The notes below the pieces were generated by a model. That model was not told the origin of the DNA, did no database searches, and was given only the letters and a program-made list of their open reading frames with translations. The position numbers and the translations under genes were made by a program. A DNA stretch of 64,000 nt from Scheffersomyces stipitis CBS 6054 (Eukaryota > Ascomycota > Pichiomycetes > Serinales > Debaryomycetaceae). The DNA is taken from the NCBI RefSeq assembly GCF_000209165.1, contig NC_009047.1:682001-746000 (forward strand), given 5' to 3'. Below, piece after piece: positions 51,146 through 61,162 of the stretch; positions within the stretch are counted from its first letter, which is position 1, and each line of letters opens with the position of its first letter.

Positions 51146-52129
51146 GTGTAGACTTTTGATGTGGTGTTTCGTTGAATGGAGTCCAAGAGGATTCCCTCAT
51201 GCTATGCTGAAGCTCATGCTTTAGCTAAGTTCATATTCTATTGGCTAAGCTCAAATTCTATTGGCTAAGCTCATGTACTATTAGCTGTTGCCTATAGTAT
51301 GCTAAAGCTAAATCATACTGTTAGTAGCTTATGCTTCTAAAACTTGTTCATTTAATTTAAAAACTTCGTATGAAGCTTGTGGAGATGGTGTTGAGGATAC
51401 GAGCAGACTGTCGAAGAAGGTTCTGTCTCTCATAATGATAATAAATAATTCATGATGTCTTTTTTCTTCCGTTTCTTTTCTTTGTATTTAGGGATTATTA
51501 CCATCACATTATCTTATACATACCCGACTGTAGGTCGCCATTTTCAGTCGACTATTTCAGAAAGAAATAGACTTATGAAAAGTAAACTCTTGATAACCAT
51601 TTCTCGAACAGTTGATGTTGGGTAAAAATCGAATACTCTTCATAATGTTTATTCATCTTCCGATTAGGTCGTCTGACACCAGTGAATATAGTTTCAACTT
51701 TTCCATCATTCTGCTGGTATAGTTTCGTCATTTCAATTTTATAGTTATACCATATGCATCTTAATATGAACGTTTCCTTTCTAATGATACACAATGGTAT
51801 AATGCTAAAGTAGTAGAAGAAAGAAGGAGAAAATTGAAAAGTTTGAAAGACTTCGGTTGAACGAAATAACTATGGCGAAGAAATAGTACCATATTGGTTA
51901 TCAAGTTGCAGCCTGCATATCTACTGTGGTTCCAAATTTTTCGCAGTCATTATTAACTATGGTGGATACCGAGGTATGAAGAGGAATACACTATAAGTAA
52001 ACTTAATAAATGCAAATTGAGTATTTAAGTCGTTCGAAAACTGTAAGAGTATTAGTTATATATATATATACTATTGTAGTTTAGTTTATTCAATTTAGTA
52101 TTATTCATTGTGTCTTTTGTGAGAGTATC
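51146..52129. other. Wide convergent gap between GIS2 and INP54
   Basis: 984 nt between two stop codons is long for convergent yeast genes. The GIS2-proximal part holds 20-bp repeats; near 52058-52072 there is a short (TA)n run. A minus-strand ORF at 51573-51794 starts at TTG (52 codons from its first ATG) and is not recognisable. A small gene or noncoding RNA here is possible but unsupported. Confidence 0.5.
51221..51280. repeat. 20-bp tandem repeat in the GIS2 3' region
   Basis: Three units of 20 bp, consensus TTGGCTAAGCTCAWATTCTA, at 51221-51240, 51241-51260 and 51261-51280, with degenerate half-units on both sides (TTAGCTGTTG at 51281). The array begins 76 nt after the GIS2 stop, so it is probably transcribed as part of the 3' UTR. 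Confidence 0.8.
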
Positions 52130-53503
52130 CTATACCAAATAGCGATAGGCTCCTCCTAACACCAAAGCCAATACCAACAATATCAACCTTCCGGTACGTG
52201 TGATTGTGAACCAGAGCCCGTAGCCTATCAAAAAATCTGGTACAAGACGAACGTAGTTCTGGATAATGTAATCGTACTTGGTGGGCCTCATATATATCTG
52301 GGTAGGACCACCTATTGGCTCATCAGCATCTACCATACGTGACAAAATTAGACCATCCACGTTGACTTCATTATGGTGCAAGTGCCTATTCGCATTTTCG
52401 TTAGGCAATATTTGCAAATAGCCCGACGAAGATACAATAGATTTGGGCGCTGTGAAAGGCACCGTGATATGCAAAAAGACCGGTTGGTGATCCGATTGAA
52501 GTAGACTTTTGATACTGTTGTATTCATGAATAATCGGAAGGCGTTTGCGTTTGTTCTGAGAATTGGAATCTTTACGTAAACGTAGCATTACTACCTGGTC
52601 TTCATCGTCTGAGTCTTCATATGTCATTTGGTACAAGATTCTGTCACACCATGATGGCGATCTCTTAGAGTTGTATACAGCAGTATTAACGTGGTACTTG
52701 TAGGTGGGCTGGAAGTCGATACAAGCCTCAGTGAAACCAGTGAATATTTGACCGTTTTCAATGGCCCATGTCAATTCGTCACAATCTTTAACCAATTCTT
52801 CAACAGATTCATTTGTAACTAACGACTGATCCAGCAACGATATGAGCCTTTTATTTGCATCTGAGGTTGGGTCAAAATTCTTGGTGGTTCTGTAGTTCAA
52901 GTCACCCATGAAGAATGTATGACTCCCATCCTTCAAGAGACCGTATCCATCGCCGAAATCGAGAGATCTCATTATTGTGGTCACATTATCGTTTCTGCGG
53001 CGATAATAGAACTCACCTTCATAAGCAGAGAGATGCGCATTGGCAAATGTCAATTGTACACTATTATCATTAGCATATTTGCCATCGGGAGCATATGTCA
53101 ATCTGACCCCAGCTGCTCCCTTTAGAGATGAATAGCCACTCCCACAGCTGGATTGAGCTTTTTTTATAGAATGAAACTTCAGTGGGAAAGGTGTAATCAC
53201 TATAAGCCCCGTAGCTCCAATATGGTGCATGGCAATGGTTTGGAATCGATGATCGTTGTGTCCATATTTCTTTCTTAGCGAGTGAAGAAACACTTCATTA
53301 AAGCGAATCATATGTTTGTGAGCAATATCGTGGAAGCTGCCATCCAAAATGGGACAGAGTTCTTCCAATCCAAACACATAGAGAGCAGCCAAATCAGTTG
53401 GAAATGACTCTACCACCTTTTGAATAAAGAGGTCATGATTAAGCTCTCGTTTGTTGCAATTGTAAGTGAATAGAAAGAGAGGGATCTCTTTGGGAATTGT
53501 CAT
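52130..53503 (-). CDS. INP54: Inositol polyphosphate 5-phosphatase, tail-anchored (Inp54 type)
   Basis: 457-aa protein that is a bare 5-phosphatase catalytic domain plus a membrane tail. Family motifs: FGLEEL near 44-49 (metal binding), NAHLSA (155-160), GDLNYR (200-205), SPSWCDRIL (282-290) and SDHQPV (about 340). There is no Sac1 domain, which excludes Inp51-53. The last 25 residues (LWFTITRTGRLILLVLALVL and on to the end) form a single hydrophobic anchor, matching yeast Inp54, an ER tail-anchored enzyme that hydrolyses PI(4,5)P2 to PI4P and influences secretion. The protein is longer than yeast Inp54 (384) owing to inserts after residue 300. As a tail-anchored protein it could be a client of the Get5 pathway encoded nearby. 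It is divergent from PRP9. Confidence 0.92.
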   Translation of the reverse strand: MTIPKEIPLFLFTYNCNKRELNHDLFIQKVVESFPTDLAALYVFGLEELCPILDGSFHDIAHKHMIRFNEVFLHSLRKKYGHNDHRFQTIAMHHIGATGLIVITPFPLKFHSIKKAQSSCGSGYSSLKGAAGVRLTYAPDGKYANDNSVQLTFANAHLSAYEGEFYYRRRNDNVTTIMRSLDFGDGYGLLKDGSHTFFMGDLNYRTTKNFDPTSDANKRLISLLDQSLVTNESVEELVKDCDELTWAIENGQIFTGFTEACIDFQPTYKYHVNTAVYNSKRSPSWCDRILYQMTYEDSDDEDQVVMLRLRKDSNSQNKRKRLPIIHEYNSIKSLLQSDHQPVFLHITVPFTAPKSIVSSSGYLQILPNENANRHLHHNEVNVDGLILSRMVDADEPIGGPTQIYMRPTKYDYIIQNYVRLVPDFLIGYGLWFTITRTGRLILLVLALVLGGAYRYLV

Positions 53504-54089
53504 TGAAAAAGATACCGTATGTTAGACTTAGTTGATATAAATGGAAATGTTGCAACGTAATGTTGGTGTGTCTTGTTCTTTATGAATCTCACAGGCGATA
53601 TCAGCAACAGGATGGTGTAAATATATACGAGATACCGTTGATCTGAGAATGTTAGGCTTGATGTCAATGACTTGTGAAAGGCTGATAATGAGATGAGGAA
53701 TGAAAATCCAATAAATCTTCCTATGATTTTGTATCAATTGCTGTACAAAGGGGCCGTAATTGACAAAAAGACTCCATATATAGATTTCCTATACTGAATC
53801 AACTATTTGTATAGTTCAATTATACTTGTGATTTCAAAATTATAGTACTTGAAACTTGGGGATCGAGTGCTTATTTACAGTTATAGAATATAGCGGTGCG
53901 ATTGAACAAGTAGACAGAATTAGCGAGAGATAAAAAAAATAGGGCGGTGCGGCTATTAAATCAGATGACTTCAATCACGCAGCTTTCTGCATCTATATCG
54001 AGATGCCCCAGACATGTCTTACCCATAATCTCCAACTTTATAGCAGACCATCCGGTTAAATACTTTAAGAATAGTAATACACTATAAGA
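53504..54089. promoter_or_regulatory. Divergent promoter of INP54 and PRP9
   Basis: 586-nt AT-rich spacer with an A8 run near 53930. No defined motif recognised. Confidence 0.45.
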
Positions 54090-55679
54090 ATGTGGCTGTT
54101 TCTTGAACTGCAGCGGTCGATTCTTGAAGAGCTCGATGTAATCGAACTTGAATCCTCGCGTAGGTTCAGAAAAGATCCTCTATTGTATCCACAGAATGAG
54201 AATAAAGAAAAGCTACAGATTGTCAGAACAAAGAGACCACAGAAAGAAGTCAAGTTGCAGCAGCATGAATTGGCTGTTTTCCAACAGAAATACAAGAAAC
54301 ATTGCAATTCACTTAGAAACCATACGGCTAACGATAGCGACATAATACAATCAATCCTTGGTACCCTAGATGATTCCAAAGCTACGTTTTCCAATTTTGA
54401 TTCTGCTCTAGCCCAAATTCAAGAGAAGCATAACAAGACCAATAATGGTGAAATTGAAGTGGCGGAGAGCATACGCAATATGTATACTATGTTTTCCAGT
54501 ATTCTCTTTTCTGGGGAAGAATCTGTATTGCTAGATGATGATATAAAGAGAGTAAGAAAAGAAGGCAAAGAAAAGACAAAAGTCAAGAGAAAGCACATCA
54601 TCAGCATCACTGCATCCCATCTTGATCCAGATGGAATATACTCTACTGAAGAAGTATATGGAAAATATTTGGATTTGACAAAATTCCACGAGATCTACAG
54701 AAATCAGACTTCCAGCAACGTCTCGTATTTGGAGTACTTGAAAGTGTTCGATATCTTTCCATACGCAGAAAGCTTCCGCAGTTCAAGCATATATCTACAG
54801 TACTTGAGAGATCTAAGTGAATATTTGGTAGACTTCGTACTGAGAACAGAGCCATTGCAGAACTTCAATGAAGTGTTTGAATCTATTAAGAAATCATATT
54901 CTCCTAAAGAAGAACCAGCAACTAGAGATGGAGTAGAAAATGAACTGGGTGAAGTGTATTGTAGTGTTTGTCAAAAGGTCTTTGCAAAGATATCAGTTTA
55001 TCAAGGCCATTTAAATGGTAAGAAACACAAGAAGAATGCTAAAGAATTGCAAACTGCAACACCAAAAGAGTCAATCATTTCTGAGAGTGACTTGCAAGAG
55101 CATATTAATACAGAATTGGGTAAGTTCCTCTCCAACTATAAAGAGGCAACTATACAGAATACAGAGAGAAAATCAGCCATGACTGAAAGAGAAAGATTGA
55201 TAGAGAATACCACGATCGTCGGAGACGAATCTGACTATACGACTGTATATGATTCAAGTTCAGATAGTGGAAATGATTCCAGCGATGAAGAAGAAAACGA
55301 GAACTTAAAACACCTACCTTTAGGAGCCGATGGAAAGCCAATTCCATTTTGGCTCTATAAACTTCAGGGGTTGCACAAGACTTACAACTGTGAAATATGT
55401 GGCAATGTTACATACAAAGGCAGAGTCACTTTTGAAAAACACTTTAGTGCACCTAAGCATCAATATGGCTTGAAATGTCTTGGAATAACTGAGCAATTTG
55501 TGTCCTACTTTAAGGATATAATACTGATTAACGAAGCACAAGATCTCTGGAAAAGATTGAAAAGAGATAAAAGAATCAAGGAAGGAGACATCGAGAATGC
55601 TGTGGAAGTCGAAGACGCCGAAGGTAATGTCATGTCAGAGAAGGATTACCTTGATTTGAAGAAACAAGGTCTATTATAG
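54090..55679 (+). CDS. PRP9: Splicing factor Prp9 (SF3a60)
   Basis: 529-aa protein, matching yeast Prp9 (530). The N-terminal SF3a60 helix region has LQRSILEELDVIE and the QQHELAVFQ segment. The motif EEVYGKYLDLTKFHEIYRN (about 187-205) is the conserved SF3a60 signature. A first C2H2 zinc finger of the matrin type uses C291, C294, H307 and H313 (YCSVCQKVFAK); a second uses C434, C437, H451 and H457 (YNCEICGNVTYKGR, then HFSAPKHQYGLKCLGI). The phrase PFWLYKLQGLHKTYNCEICG and the end EGNVMSEKDYLDLKKQGLL are nearly diagnostic. Prp9 works with Prp11 and Prp21 in the U2 snRNP SF3a complex during prespliceosome assembly. The presence of introns in the MTL genes of this window gives a nearby example of its substrates. 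Confidence 0.96.
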   Translation: MWLFLELQRSILEELDVIELESSRRFRKDPLLYPQNENKEKLQIVRTKRPQKEVKLQQHELAVFQQKYKKHCNSLRNHTANDSDIIQSILGTLDDSKATFSNFDSALAQIQEKHNKTNNGEIEVAESIRNMYTMFSSILFSGEESVLLDDDIKRVRKEGKEKTKVKRKHIISITASHLDPDGIYSTEEVYGKYLDLTKFHEIYRNQTSSNVSYLEYLKVFDIFPYAESFRSSSIYLQYLRDLSEYLVDFVLRTEPLQNFNEVFESIKKSYSPKEEPATRDGVENELGEVYCSVCQKVFAKISVYQGHLNGKKHKKNAKELQTATPKESIISESDLQEHINTELGKFLSNYKEATIQNTERKSAMTERERLIENTTIVGDESDYTTVYDSSSDSGNDSSDEEENENLKHLPLGADGKPIPFWLYKLQGLHKTYNCEICGNVTYKGRVTFEKHFSAPKHQYGLKCLGITEQFVSYFKDIILINEAQDLWKRLKRDKRIKEGDIENAVEVEDAEGNVMSEKDYLDLKKQGLL

Positions 55680-55817
55680 AAAAATTATAGAATATTGTAG
55701 TATAGCATAGATAAGCAACTCAACAAGGGATATTGTTTGTATAAGATGTACAATTCTGTCTATTCAACATCGTTGGATCCGTACGTTACACCTATGGAAG
55801 TAAGATTTCAATATTTT

Positions 55818-55823
55818 CACGTG
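55818..55823. promoter_or_regulatory. CACGTG site before RIB2
   Basis: Context TTTCACGTGACT, 79 nt before the first RIB2 ATG and 151 nt before the second. Confidence 0.5.
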
Positions 55824-55901
55824 ACTTCACATCTCACAAAGTATAAGGAAATTTGACAGAACTATAATTCTCAATTCTTGTACTACATCAGCTATTTGTT
55901 G

Positions 55902-57731
55902 ATGCTCTTGAGGTTTTCTCTTTTCAAGAATCTGAGACTTTGGAATACACTGCAACGATTTGCTCTGCGAAAAATGAGTGAAAGAGTCGAAGTTTCCCAA
56001 GACAAAGGAGTTAAAAGACCGGCATCTCCATCTCCTGCTGCTCAGGATTCAAAGCTCAGGGATAGTCAGGGCTTCAGAATGAAGCGCCAAGTAATTGACA
56101 AAGTTACCTTGACGGCATATGAGCAACTAGGAGGAGAGGATGCTTCTGATAGCACCATTCAGCAAGGAAAGACGATCGAGGAAGAAGAAGCAGAAGGTGC
56201 TAGCTACATCATCGATGGTAGATTGAGAAGAGTACATCCATACTATTTTACCTATTTGACATATTGCAAGATGAGATGGAGGGACAGAAAACTCTTGGAT
56301 ATATTTGTAGACGAATTTAGAGATCGCTCGGCTGAATACTACAAGAAAGCCATTGATGCTGGACAAGTAACGTTGAATAAAAAGCCAGCTAACTTGGACA
56401 GTATAGTGAGAAATGGAGATCTCATCAGTCATCGTACTTATAGAAAAGAGCCCCCAGTTTCATCGCGTGAAATCAAAATTGTGTATGAGGATGACGATTT
56501 AATTGCAATTGATAAACCTTCAGGTATTCCAGTGCATCCTACGGGGAGGTATCGGTACAATACTATCACCAAGATTTTCCAGCACGAAATGGGCAAAGTG
56601 GTACACCCCTGTAACAGACTTGATAGACTCACTAGTGGTTTGATGTTTCTTGGAAAAACCGCTAAAGGGGCAGACAAATTGGTCAAACAGATCAGAGAAA
56701 GAAGCGTAAGAAAGGAGTACATTGCTAGAGTGAAGGGAGAATTTCCCTTGGAAGAAGTTGAAGTCGACCAGCCTATGAGAACCATTGCTCATAAGCTAGG
56801 CTTGAACAGAATTGACTTGAAAGAAGGCAAAGATGCTAAAACTGCTTTCAAACGGGTTTCTTATGATCCAGAACACGATACTTCGATTGTCAAGTGTATT
56901 CCATTAACTGGTAGAACTCACCAAATTCGTGTACACTTACAATACCTTGGGCATCCTATTGCCAACGACCCTATCTACTCGAACAAGTTCGTATGGGGAA
57001 ATAATTTGGGAAAAGACAACGAAGGTGACTCCAATGAAATAATACAACGTTTAGATAGAATTGGTAAAGACAAGGCCGCCTCTTCTTGGGCCCATCCCGA
57101 GGAAGATGGAGAGTTAATTACTGATGAAATTGATGAAATCTCTGGAATGCCAGTTTATTCCGATCCTGGTCCCAATGACTTGGACTTGTGGTTGCATGCC
57201 TATAAATATGAAGCAGCAGACAAGTCGTGGTCGTACAAGACTGAGTATCCTGAATGGGCAATTGGACCACACAGAAAGTTCATGGAATTATCACTAGAAA
57301 TGGCCAATAAGTGCGACGAAACGCAAACTCAATACAATGTAGGTGCTGTTTTGGTCAACAGAGGCAAGGTTCTTGCTACAGGCCACTCTAGAGAACTTCC
57401 AGGAAACACCCATGCAGAACAGTGTGCTTTAGAAAAGTATTTCGAAGAGACTGGAAAGAGAGAAATACCGAAAGGAACAGAGATATATACTACGATGGAA
57501 CCATGTACTCTTCGATTAAGTGGAAATATTCCCTGTGCCGATCGTATAATTGGTACCACTATCAAGACCTGTTTTGTAGGAATAGTCGAGCCAGACACTT
57601 TTGTCAAGAACAATTCATGTTCTGCTAAGTTTGCTGAAAATGGGATAGAGTATATTCATATTCCTGGCTATGAAGAGGAATGTTTAAAGATTGCTACAAA
57701 GGGCCACGAGAAGTTAAGCAAAGACTCATAA
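55902..57731 (+). CDS. RIB2: Bifunctional DRAP deaminase / tRNA pseudouridine synthase
   Basis: 609 aa from the ATG at 55902, or 585 aa from the ATG at 55974 (MSERVEVSQ); yeast Rib2 has 591. The N-terminal half is an RluA-type pseudouridine synthase: an S4-like part, then [20 protein letters not shown], the catalytic [13 protein letters not shown] with D241 (long-form numbering) and [17 protein letters not shown]. The C-terminal deaminase has the zinc ligands H504-A-E506, C535 and C545 ([15 protein letters not shown]). It modifies tRNA U32 and performs the deamination step of riboflavin synthesis. The extra N-terminal residues of the long form ([20 protein letters not shown]) are basic and amphipathic, like a mitochondrial presequence. 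The first ATG has T at -3 and the second A at -3, so both may be used. Confidence 0.95.
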   Translation: MLLRFSLFKNLRLWNTLQRFALRKMSERVEVSQDKGVKRPASPSPAAQDSKLRDSQGFRMKRQVIDKVTLTAYEQLGGEDASDSTIQQGKTIEEEEAEGASYIIDGRLRRVHPYYFTYLTYCKMRWRDRKLLDIFVDEFRDRSAEYYKKAIDAGQVTLNKKPANLDSIVRNGDLISHRTYRKEPPVSSREIKIVYEDDDLIAIDKPSGIPVHPTGRYRYNTITKIFQHEMGKVVHPCNRLDRLTSGLMFLGKTAKGADKLVKQIRERSVRKEYIARVKGEFPLEEVEVDQPMRTIAHKLGLNRIDLKEGKDAKTAFKRVSYDPEHDTSIVKCIPLTGRTHQIRVHLQYLGHPIANDPIYSNKFVWGNNLGKDNEGDSNEIIQRLDRIGKDKAASSWAHPEEDGELITDEIDEISGMPVYSDPGPNDLDLWLHAYKYEAADKSWSYKTEYPEWAIGPHRKFMELSLEMANKCDETQTQYNVGAVLVNRGKVLATGHSRELPGNTHAEQCALEKYFEETGKREIPKGTEIYTTMEPCTLRLSGNIPCADRIIGTTIKTCFVGIVEPDTFVKNNSCSAKFAENGIEYIHIPGYEEECLKIATKGHEKLSKDS

Positions 57732-57953
57732 AAATCCAACTAATGCATGTAAATAGGAAACATTCTATTAATGTACATAGAAATAAGAAGGATGTATATA
57801 AATAATTTGCTTTAGAACATTGGACAAGATTTCCAAAATTAACGGTAATCACTAAGTAATGTTTTAGTAAGATAACCATGTCATTAAATAAATAATACAA
57901 TAAATAGTGATACATGCCAATAAATAATGTTTATATAGTACAATTCAACGAAC

Positions 57954-59537
57954 CTAGTCGTCATCGTCGGAGAAGTTTATCACTACCTCTTTACGTGAAT
58001 AAACATAGACGTTTCTTCTGTTTCTGGATCCAGCTGGTACTGTATTTGTTTCTGTCTCTTGAGGATCTGTCTCCTGAGGACCTGTCTCATGATAATCTCT
58101 GGCTGGATTTGCTTCCTCTGCGTCTCTGAATCTGAGGTTATTGAAATGGGGTGTTGATTCATCCAAGTTGGGGTTTCTGGGTCTTGGGGTGTCTGTGGAC
58201 GCTGTGGTGACACTGACGGAACGTGGAATTGCAAAACCAGCAGCAATGATTCCGTCTGTCAACGTCAAAAACGCTCTCTTGGTCTTGGACAAAGTCAACA
58301 ATACCTTCTTTGCGTTAGTTAGCTCCTCATCTGTATAATTTTCCTTACCTCCTGCACTCGCCGATGCAGATTTACCCAAAGCGTTACTGCTGTTGCTACC
58401 TAAGTCGTTACTGTTTGTGTCGTTATGTTGATCGTCGTTGTTTTCGTCCTCCTCGTCCTCTTCAATGAACAATTGGGCTCTGTCTACCTCGTAGAGCTCA
58501 TCTTCATAGAAACGCCGTCCTAGCACTCCCTCTTTCTCCTTTGCTCTCATTATCAAGTTGAACTTATTACACCATTCCCAGGGTATCACCACGCAGATCA
58601 CGTAGGTTACTACCGAGAAGATTTCCGACAACTCGTACACAAATGCATTCGACACATCAGCAATGAAGAATGCTACCGGGCTGAAGATTAAGATAAAGGT
58701 GAGTAGAGAAAGCAACCAGATCTTCTTGTTTGCGAGAATATAGTGGATCTTGGTTAATAGGAAGACAGATATGATGGCAGCATAACATATTCCCATGGCG
58801 ATACGCACCAAATAGATGAATGCTGGTAAAATGTCACCGGCTTCGTCTTTGGGACTGAAGTTGTGGAATTTTGTTACTCCCCAAATTACTTGCGAAGCGA
58901 TAGACGCAAGAACGCCTACGAAGAAAGTCATTCTCTTGTCTCCCTGTCTCAGGAAAATACGCATTATGACCTGGACTTGATTTATTTGTAGCAAAAGAAC
59001 GACTATCAAATCAAATACGTTGACAGCAGTGGAACCGTTTATCTGGTCTAGCAATTTCGCACCATGTAAATAGCCATTTCGCTGTTGCTGGTGTAGAATT
59101 ACAATAGACTTGATCACAATCACAAGTATATAGACCGATGAAAGCGACGTCGAAGCCTGCAAAAGCACTGAGGGTTTGATGGTGTAGTTTGTGAGAACGA
59201 ATATCGTTAAAAACCATGTGATTACAGCCAGAACGGCTATGGCATATATGATAGAAACTACAGAATAAGCAAAAGAGCCGTTGAGATTCTCGGTAGTGAA
59301 CTCGTGCCATGATTGGGACACTATGGGAAGCGGCTGGGTAAACTTATCTATCACAACCCCAGCATTTGTGTCCATCATGGGAGTTCTTCCTTCGTAGCAA
59401 ACCTGTTTGTATATGGCTTTCGATATGTGGTGCACGGTCGCTTCAAGATTATGCGATACGAGCATCCCCTCAGGGAGAAGGATGTTTTCGCAAGATGGAA
59501 ACATCTTTTCATGCCACCAGGCATTTCTCCAGTACAT
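57954..59537 (-). CDS. RIM21: Seven-membrane-span pH sensor of the PalH/Rim21 family
   Basis: 527-aa protein. After an extracellular N-terminus of about 85 residues with cysteines, seven hydrophobic segments follow (first SVVSIIYAIAVLAVITWFL near 93-111, last EIFSVVTYVICVVIPWEWCN near 335-355). The VIPWEW segment at the end of the last span and the following REKEGVLGRR-like stretch with FYEDELYEVDRAQL are characteristic of PalH proteins. The cytosolic tail is acidic then Ser/Asn-rich. Rim21 senses ambient alkaline pH at the plasma membrane and triggers Rim101 processing through the ESCRT-linked Rim pathway. Dfg16 is a related family member; the length (Rim21 is 533 aa in S. cerevisiae) and the PWEW-VLGR block favour Rim21. 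It is convergent with RIB2 and divergent from MSB3. Confidence 0.82.
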   Translation of the reverse strand: MYWRNAWWHEKMFPSCENILLPEGMLVSHNLEATVHHISKAIYKQVCYEGRTPMMDTNAGVVIDKFTQPLPIVSQSWHEFTTENLNGSFAYSVVSIIYAIAVLAVITWFLTIFVLTNYTIKPSVLLQASTSLSSVYILVIVIKSIVILHQQQRNGYLHGAKLLDQINGSTAVNVFDLIVVLLLQINQVQVIMRIFLRQGDKRMTFFVGVLASIASQVIWGVTKFHNFSPKDEAGDILPAFIYLVRIAMGICYAAIISVFLLTKIHYILANKKIWLLSLLTFILIFSPVAFFIADVSNAFVYELSEIFSVVTYVICVVIPWEWCNKFNLIMRAKEKEGVLGRRFYEDELYEVDRAQLFIEEDEEDENNDDQHNDTNSNDLGSNSSNALGKSASASAGGKENYTDEELTNAKKVLLTLSKTKRAFLTLTDGIIAAGFAIPRSVSVTTASTDTPRPRNPNLDESTPHFNNLRFRDAEEANPARDYHETGPQETDPQETETNTVPAGSRNRRNVYVYSRKEVVINFSDDDD

Positions 59538-59649
59538 TTTGGTCTGGGAAACGGGGGTGTGCCTATTTATATAGTCAAAGAAGAGAAATTAATCATGCCT
59601 AGAAATAAGACTTGGTACCAAGACAAATTAGTGACTTTTAAGAGGAGGG

Positions 59650-59655
59650 CACGTG
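59650..59655. promoter_or_regulatory. CACGTG site before RIM21
   Basis: Context GGGCACGTGATA, 113 nt before the RIM21 ATG. Confidence 0.45.
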
Positions 59656-60697
59656 ATATGAGAGTAACTGGTAGCGAAAGACTAAGGAGAGAATATGAAT
59701 ACAGTTACGGAAGAATAGTGAAAACGGGGACGGTTATGTGATCTGCAATGATAAAAAGAGGATCAAGATGAAATTTCTTGACAACGATTTAAATAATGGA
59801 TTAAGTGAACGAAATTGCTGAAACTGTTGCAGTTGCTGGATTCGAGTATGTGTAACTTCCAGGGGTGTTCAGCTAAGCTTTTCAGTTTTCTTAAATGGAG
59901 GACCAAGTTTTCTGAGCTGAGCAAGGAAGGATATTCGGTAGTGTTTGGCCCAGACGACCTTCAGCATGGCGATGGAGTCTTGAGAGAGCAGAGGTTAAGC
60001 AGGACGGCTTTAGTTGTTGCTGTGGAGATTAAGGCGCAGTTAACGGCTGCGAAAAAGTGAAAAATTTGATAGATACAGAGAAAAGATTTGGTGAAAGATT
60101 GAGAGTTCAGTAACTGGGAGAAAAGACAGAGAGAAAAACAGAGACAAATGAGAGAATACGAAAAACGAGAGTACGATGGTCTGAGCAGTGCCTGATTGTA
60201 TTATTCGAAAAGCATATATGGTTGCTTGGACTTTCTGGGATCAGGTTGTATTGTATCTTCTCCGTGAAGAGCTCAGCCTGAACATTTTTCCTAGCCTGGG
60301 TGTCGCAATTGCGCGTAAGGGAACAATAGACAGAGGAGCCTCCTGCGACGGCACTGCGACATTGTCTGAAGTCTTTGTTGTCCATTTGTGGAATGCCAGG
60401 GCTGGTTTTGACCAATAGTACACGCTGGACGTGTTATCCATCTGAAATACTAAATTATATGGGCACGATAAAGACGGTAGAGACGTTGGGCTGTTTCGGA
60501 GTACCGGTGAATCCGCGCATCCCGCACACAATCGATCTCTCGCTACCGTCTAATCTGAGACAATAGTTCATCTCAAATTCCACTACCAAACACGCATCAT
60601 TCGAGAAGTAAATGGCGTGGGTCGTAAAATCTCGTCTCGTAACAGAAGCTCTTACGACTTGTTATATAATGAAGAGGTCCCTCCTTGTCTTAATGTT

Positions 60698-60733
60698 CCA
60701 CTTCTTTCGGCCCACTTCTTTCAGCCCACTTCT
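60698..60733. repeat. 14-bp tandem repeat, 2.6 copies
   Basis: CCACTTCTTTCGGC (60698-60711), CCACTTCTTTCAGC (60712-60725) and the partial CCACTTCT (60726-60733), about 375-410 nt before MSB3. Confidence 0.75.
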
Positions 60734-60742
60734 CGCTGTGCG

Positions 60743-60786
60743 GTCGCAATTTTGTCGCTATTTTGTCGCTAATTTGTCACTATTTT
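60743..60786. repeat. 11-bp tandem repeat, 4 copies
   Basis: Units GTCGCAATTTT, GTCGCTATTTT, GTCGCTAATTT and GTCACTATTTT start at 60743, 60754, 60765 and 60776. It follows the 14-bp array after nine bases. Confidence 0.8.
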
Positions 60787-61055
60787 CTTCCTGGTTTTTC
60801 ACTGTCGCACTCAGTCCTCAACTTCTCGGCTCAGTGCACACAGAATCCGGGTTTCAAACCACTACCATCTCCATTTTTGCTAACAAAATTTGTTTCAGCA
60901 ATTTTTCACATTTCAACTTGGTTTATCTCTTTTTGCTCTGCCTCTTTCTCATTCTACTTTTCCTCACTTCCTTATCTTCATACTGCTTCTTCTGCTACTG
61001 CTTCTCTCTAACTACTCACCTCTCACCTTCCCTTTCCAGCCAACCCTTCACCTCA

Positions 61056-61062
61056 TACGCGT
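61056..61062. promoter_or_regulatory. TACGCGT site next to MSB3 start
   Basis: Same heptamer as the three sites in the CCN1 promoter, 46 nt before the MSB3 ATG and probably inside its 5' UTR. Confidence 0.35.
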
Positions 61063-61072
61063 CTGCACTCCC

Positions 61073-61162
61073 ATGTGTACGAATCGGGTAATCACTACTA
61101 AACGATTATGGACAAAACTTCTTCTTCCAGTTCACCACCAGTTCTTCCTAAAACACTTCTGA
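61073..61162 (+). other. Upstream ORF overlapping the MSB3 start
   Basis: An ATG at 61073 opens a 29-codon frame that ends at 61160-61162, past the MSB3 ATG (61108) and out of frame with it. It is a candidate for translational damping. Confidence 0.45.

Larger units (their letters stand above)
59538..61107. promoter_or_regulatory. Divergent promoter of RIM21 and MSB3 (1.57 kb)
   Basis: The MSB3-proximal 250 nt (about 60850-61060) are an extended pyrimidine-rich tract that gives a meaningless 159-codon Ser/Leu/Phe-rich ORF (60612-61091). Two short tandem arrays, a TACGCGT site and an overlapping upstream ORF lie in this region and are listed separately. A 48-codon ATG ORF at 59595-59741 has no recognisable features. 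Confidence 0.5.

Noticed and set aside
51573..51794. Possible small minus-strand gene in the GIS2-INP54 gap
   Set aside because: Frame starts at TTG; only 52 codons from the first ATG, no resemblance to any family I know, and ORFs of this size are common in AT-rich spacers.
59595..59741. 48-codon ATG ORF upstream of RIM21
   Set aside because: Arg/Lys-rich but without recognisable similarity; overlaps the likely RIM21 promoter including its CACGTG site.
60612..61091. 159-codon ATG ORF before MSB3, rich in Ser, Leu and Phe
   Set aside because: It is the translation of a pyrimidine-rich leader tract, has no domain, and ends 16 nt before the MSB3 ATG; similar ORFs exist in the other plus frames of the same tract.
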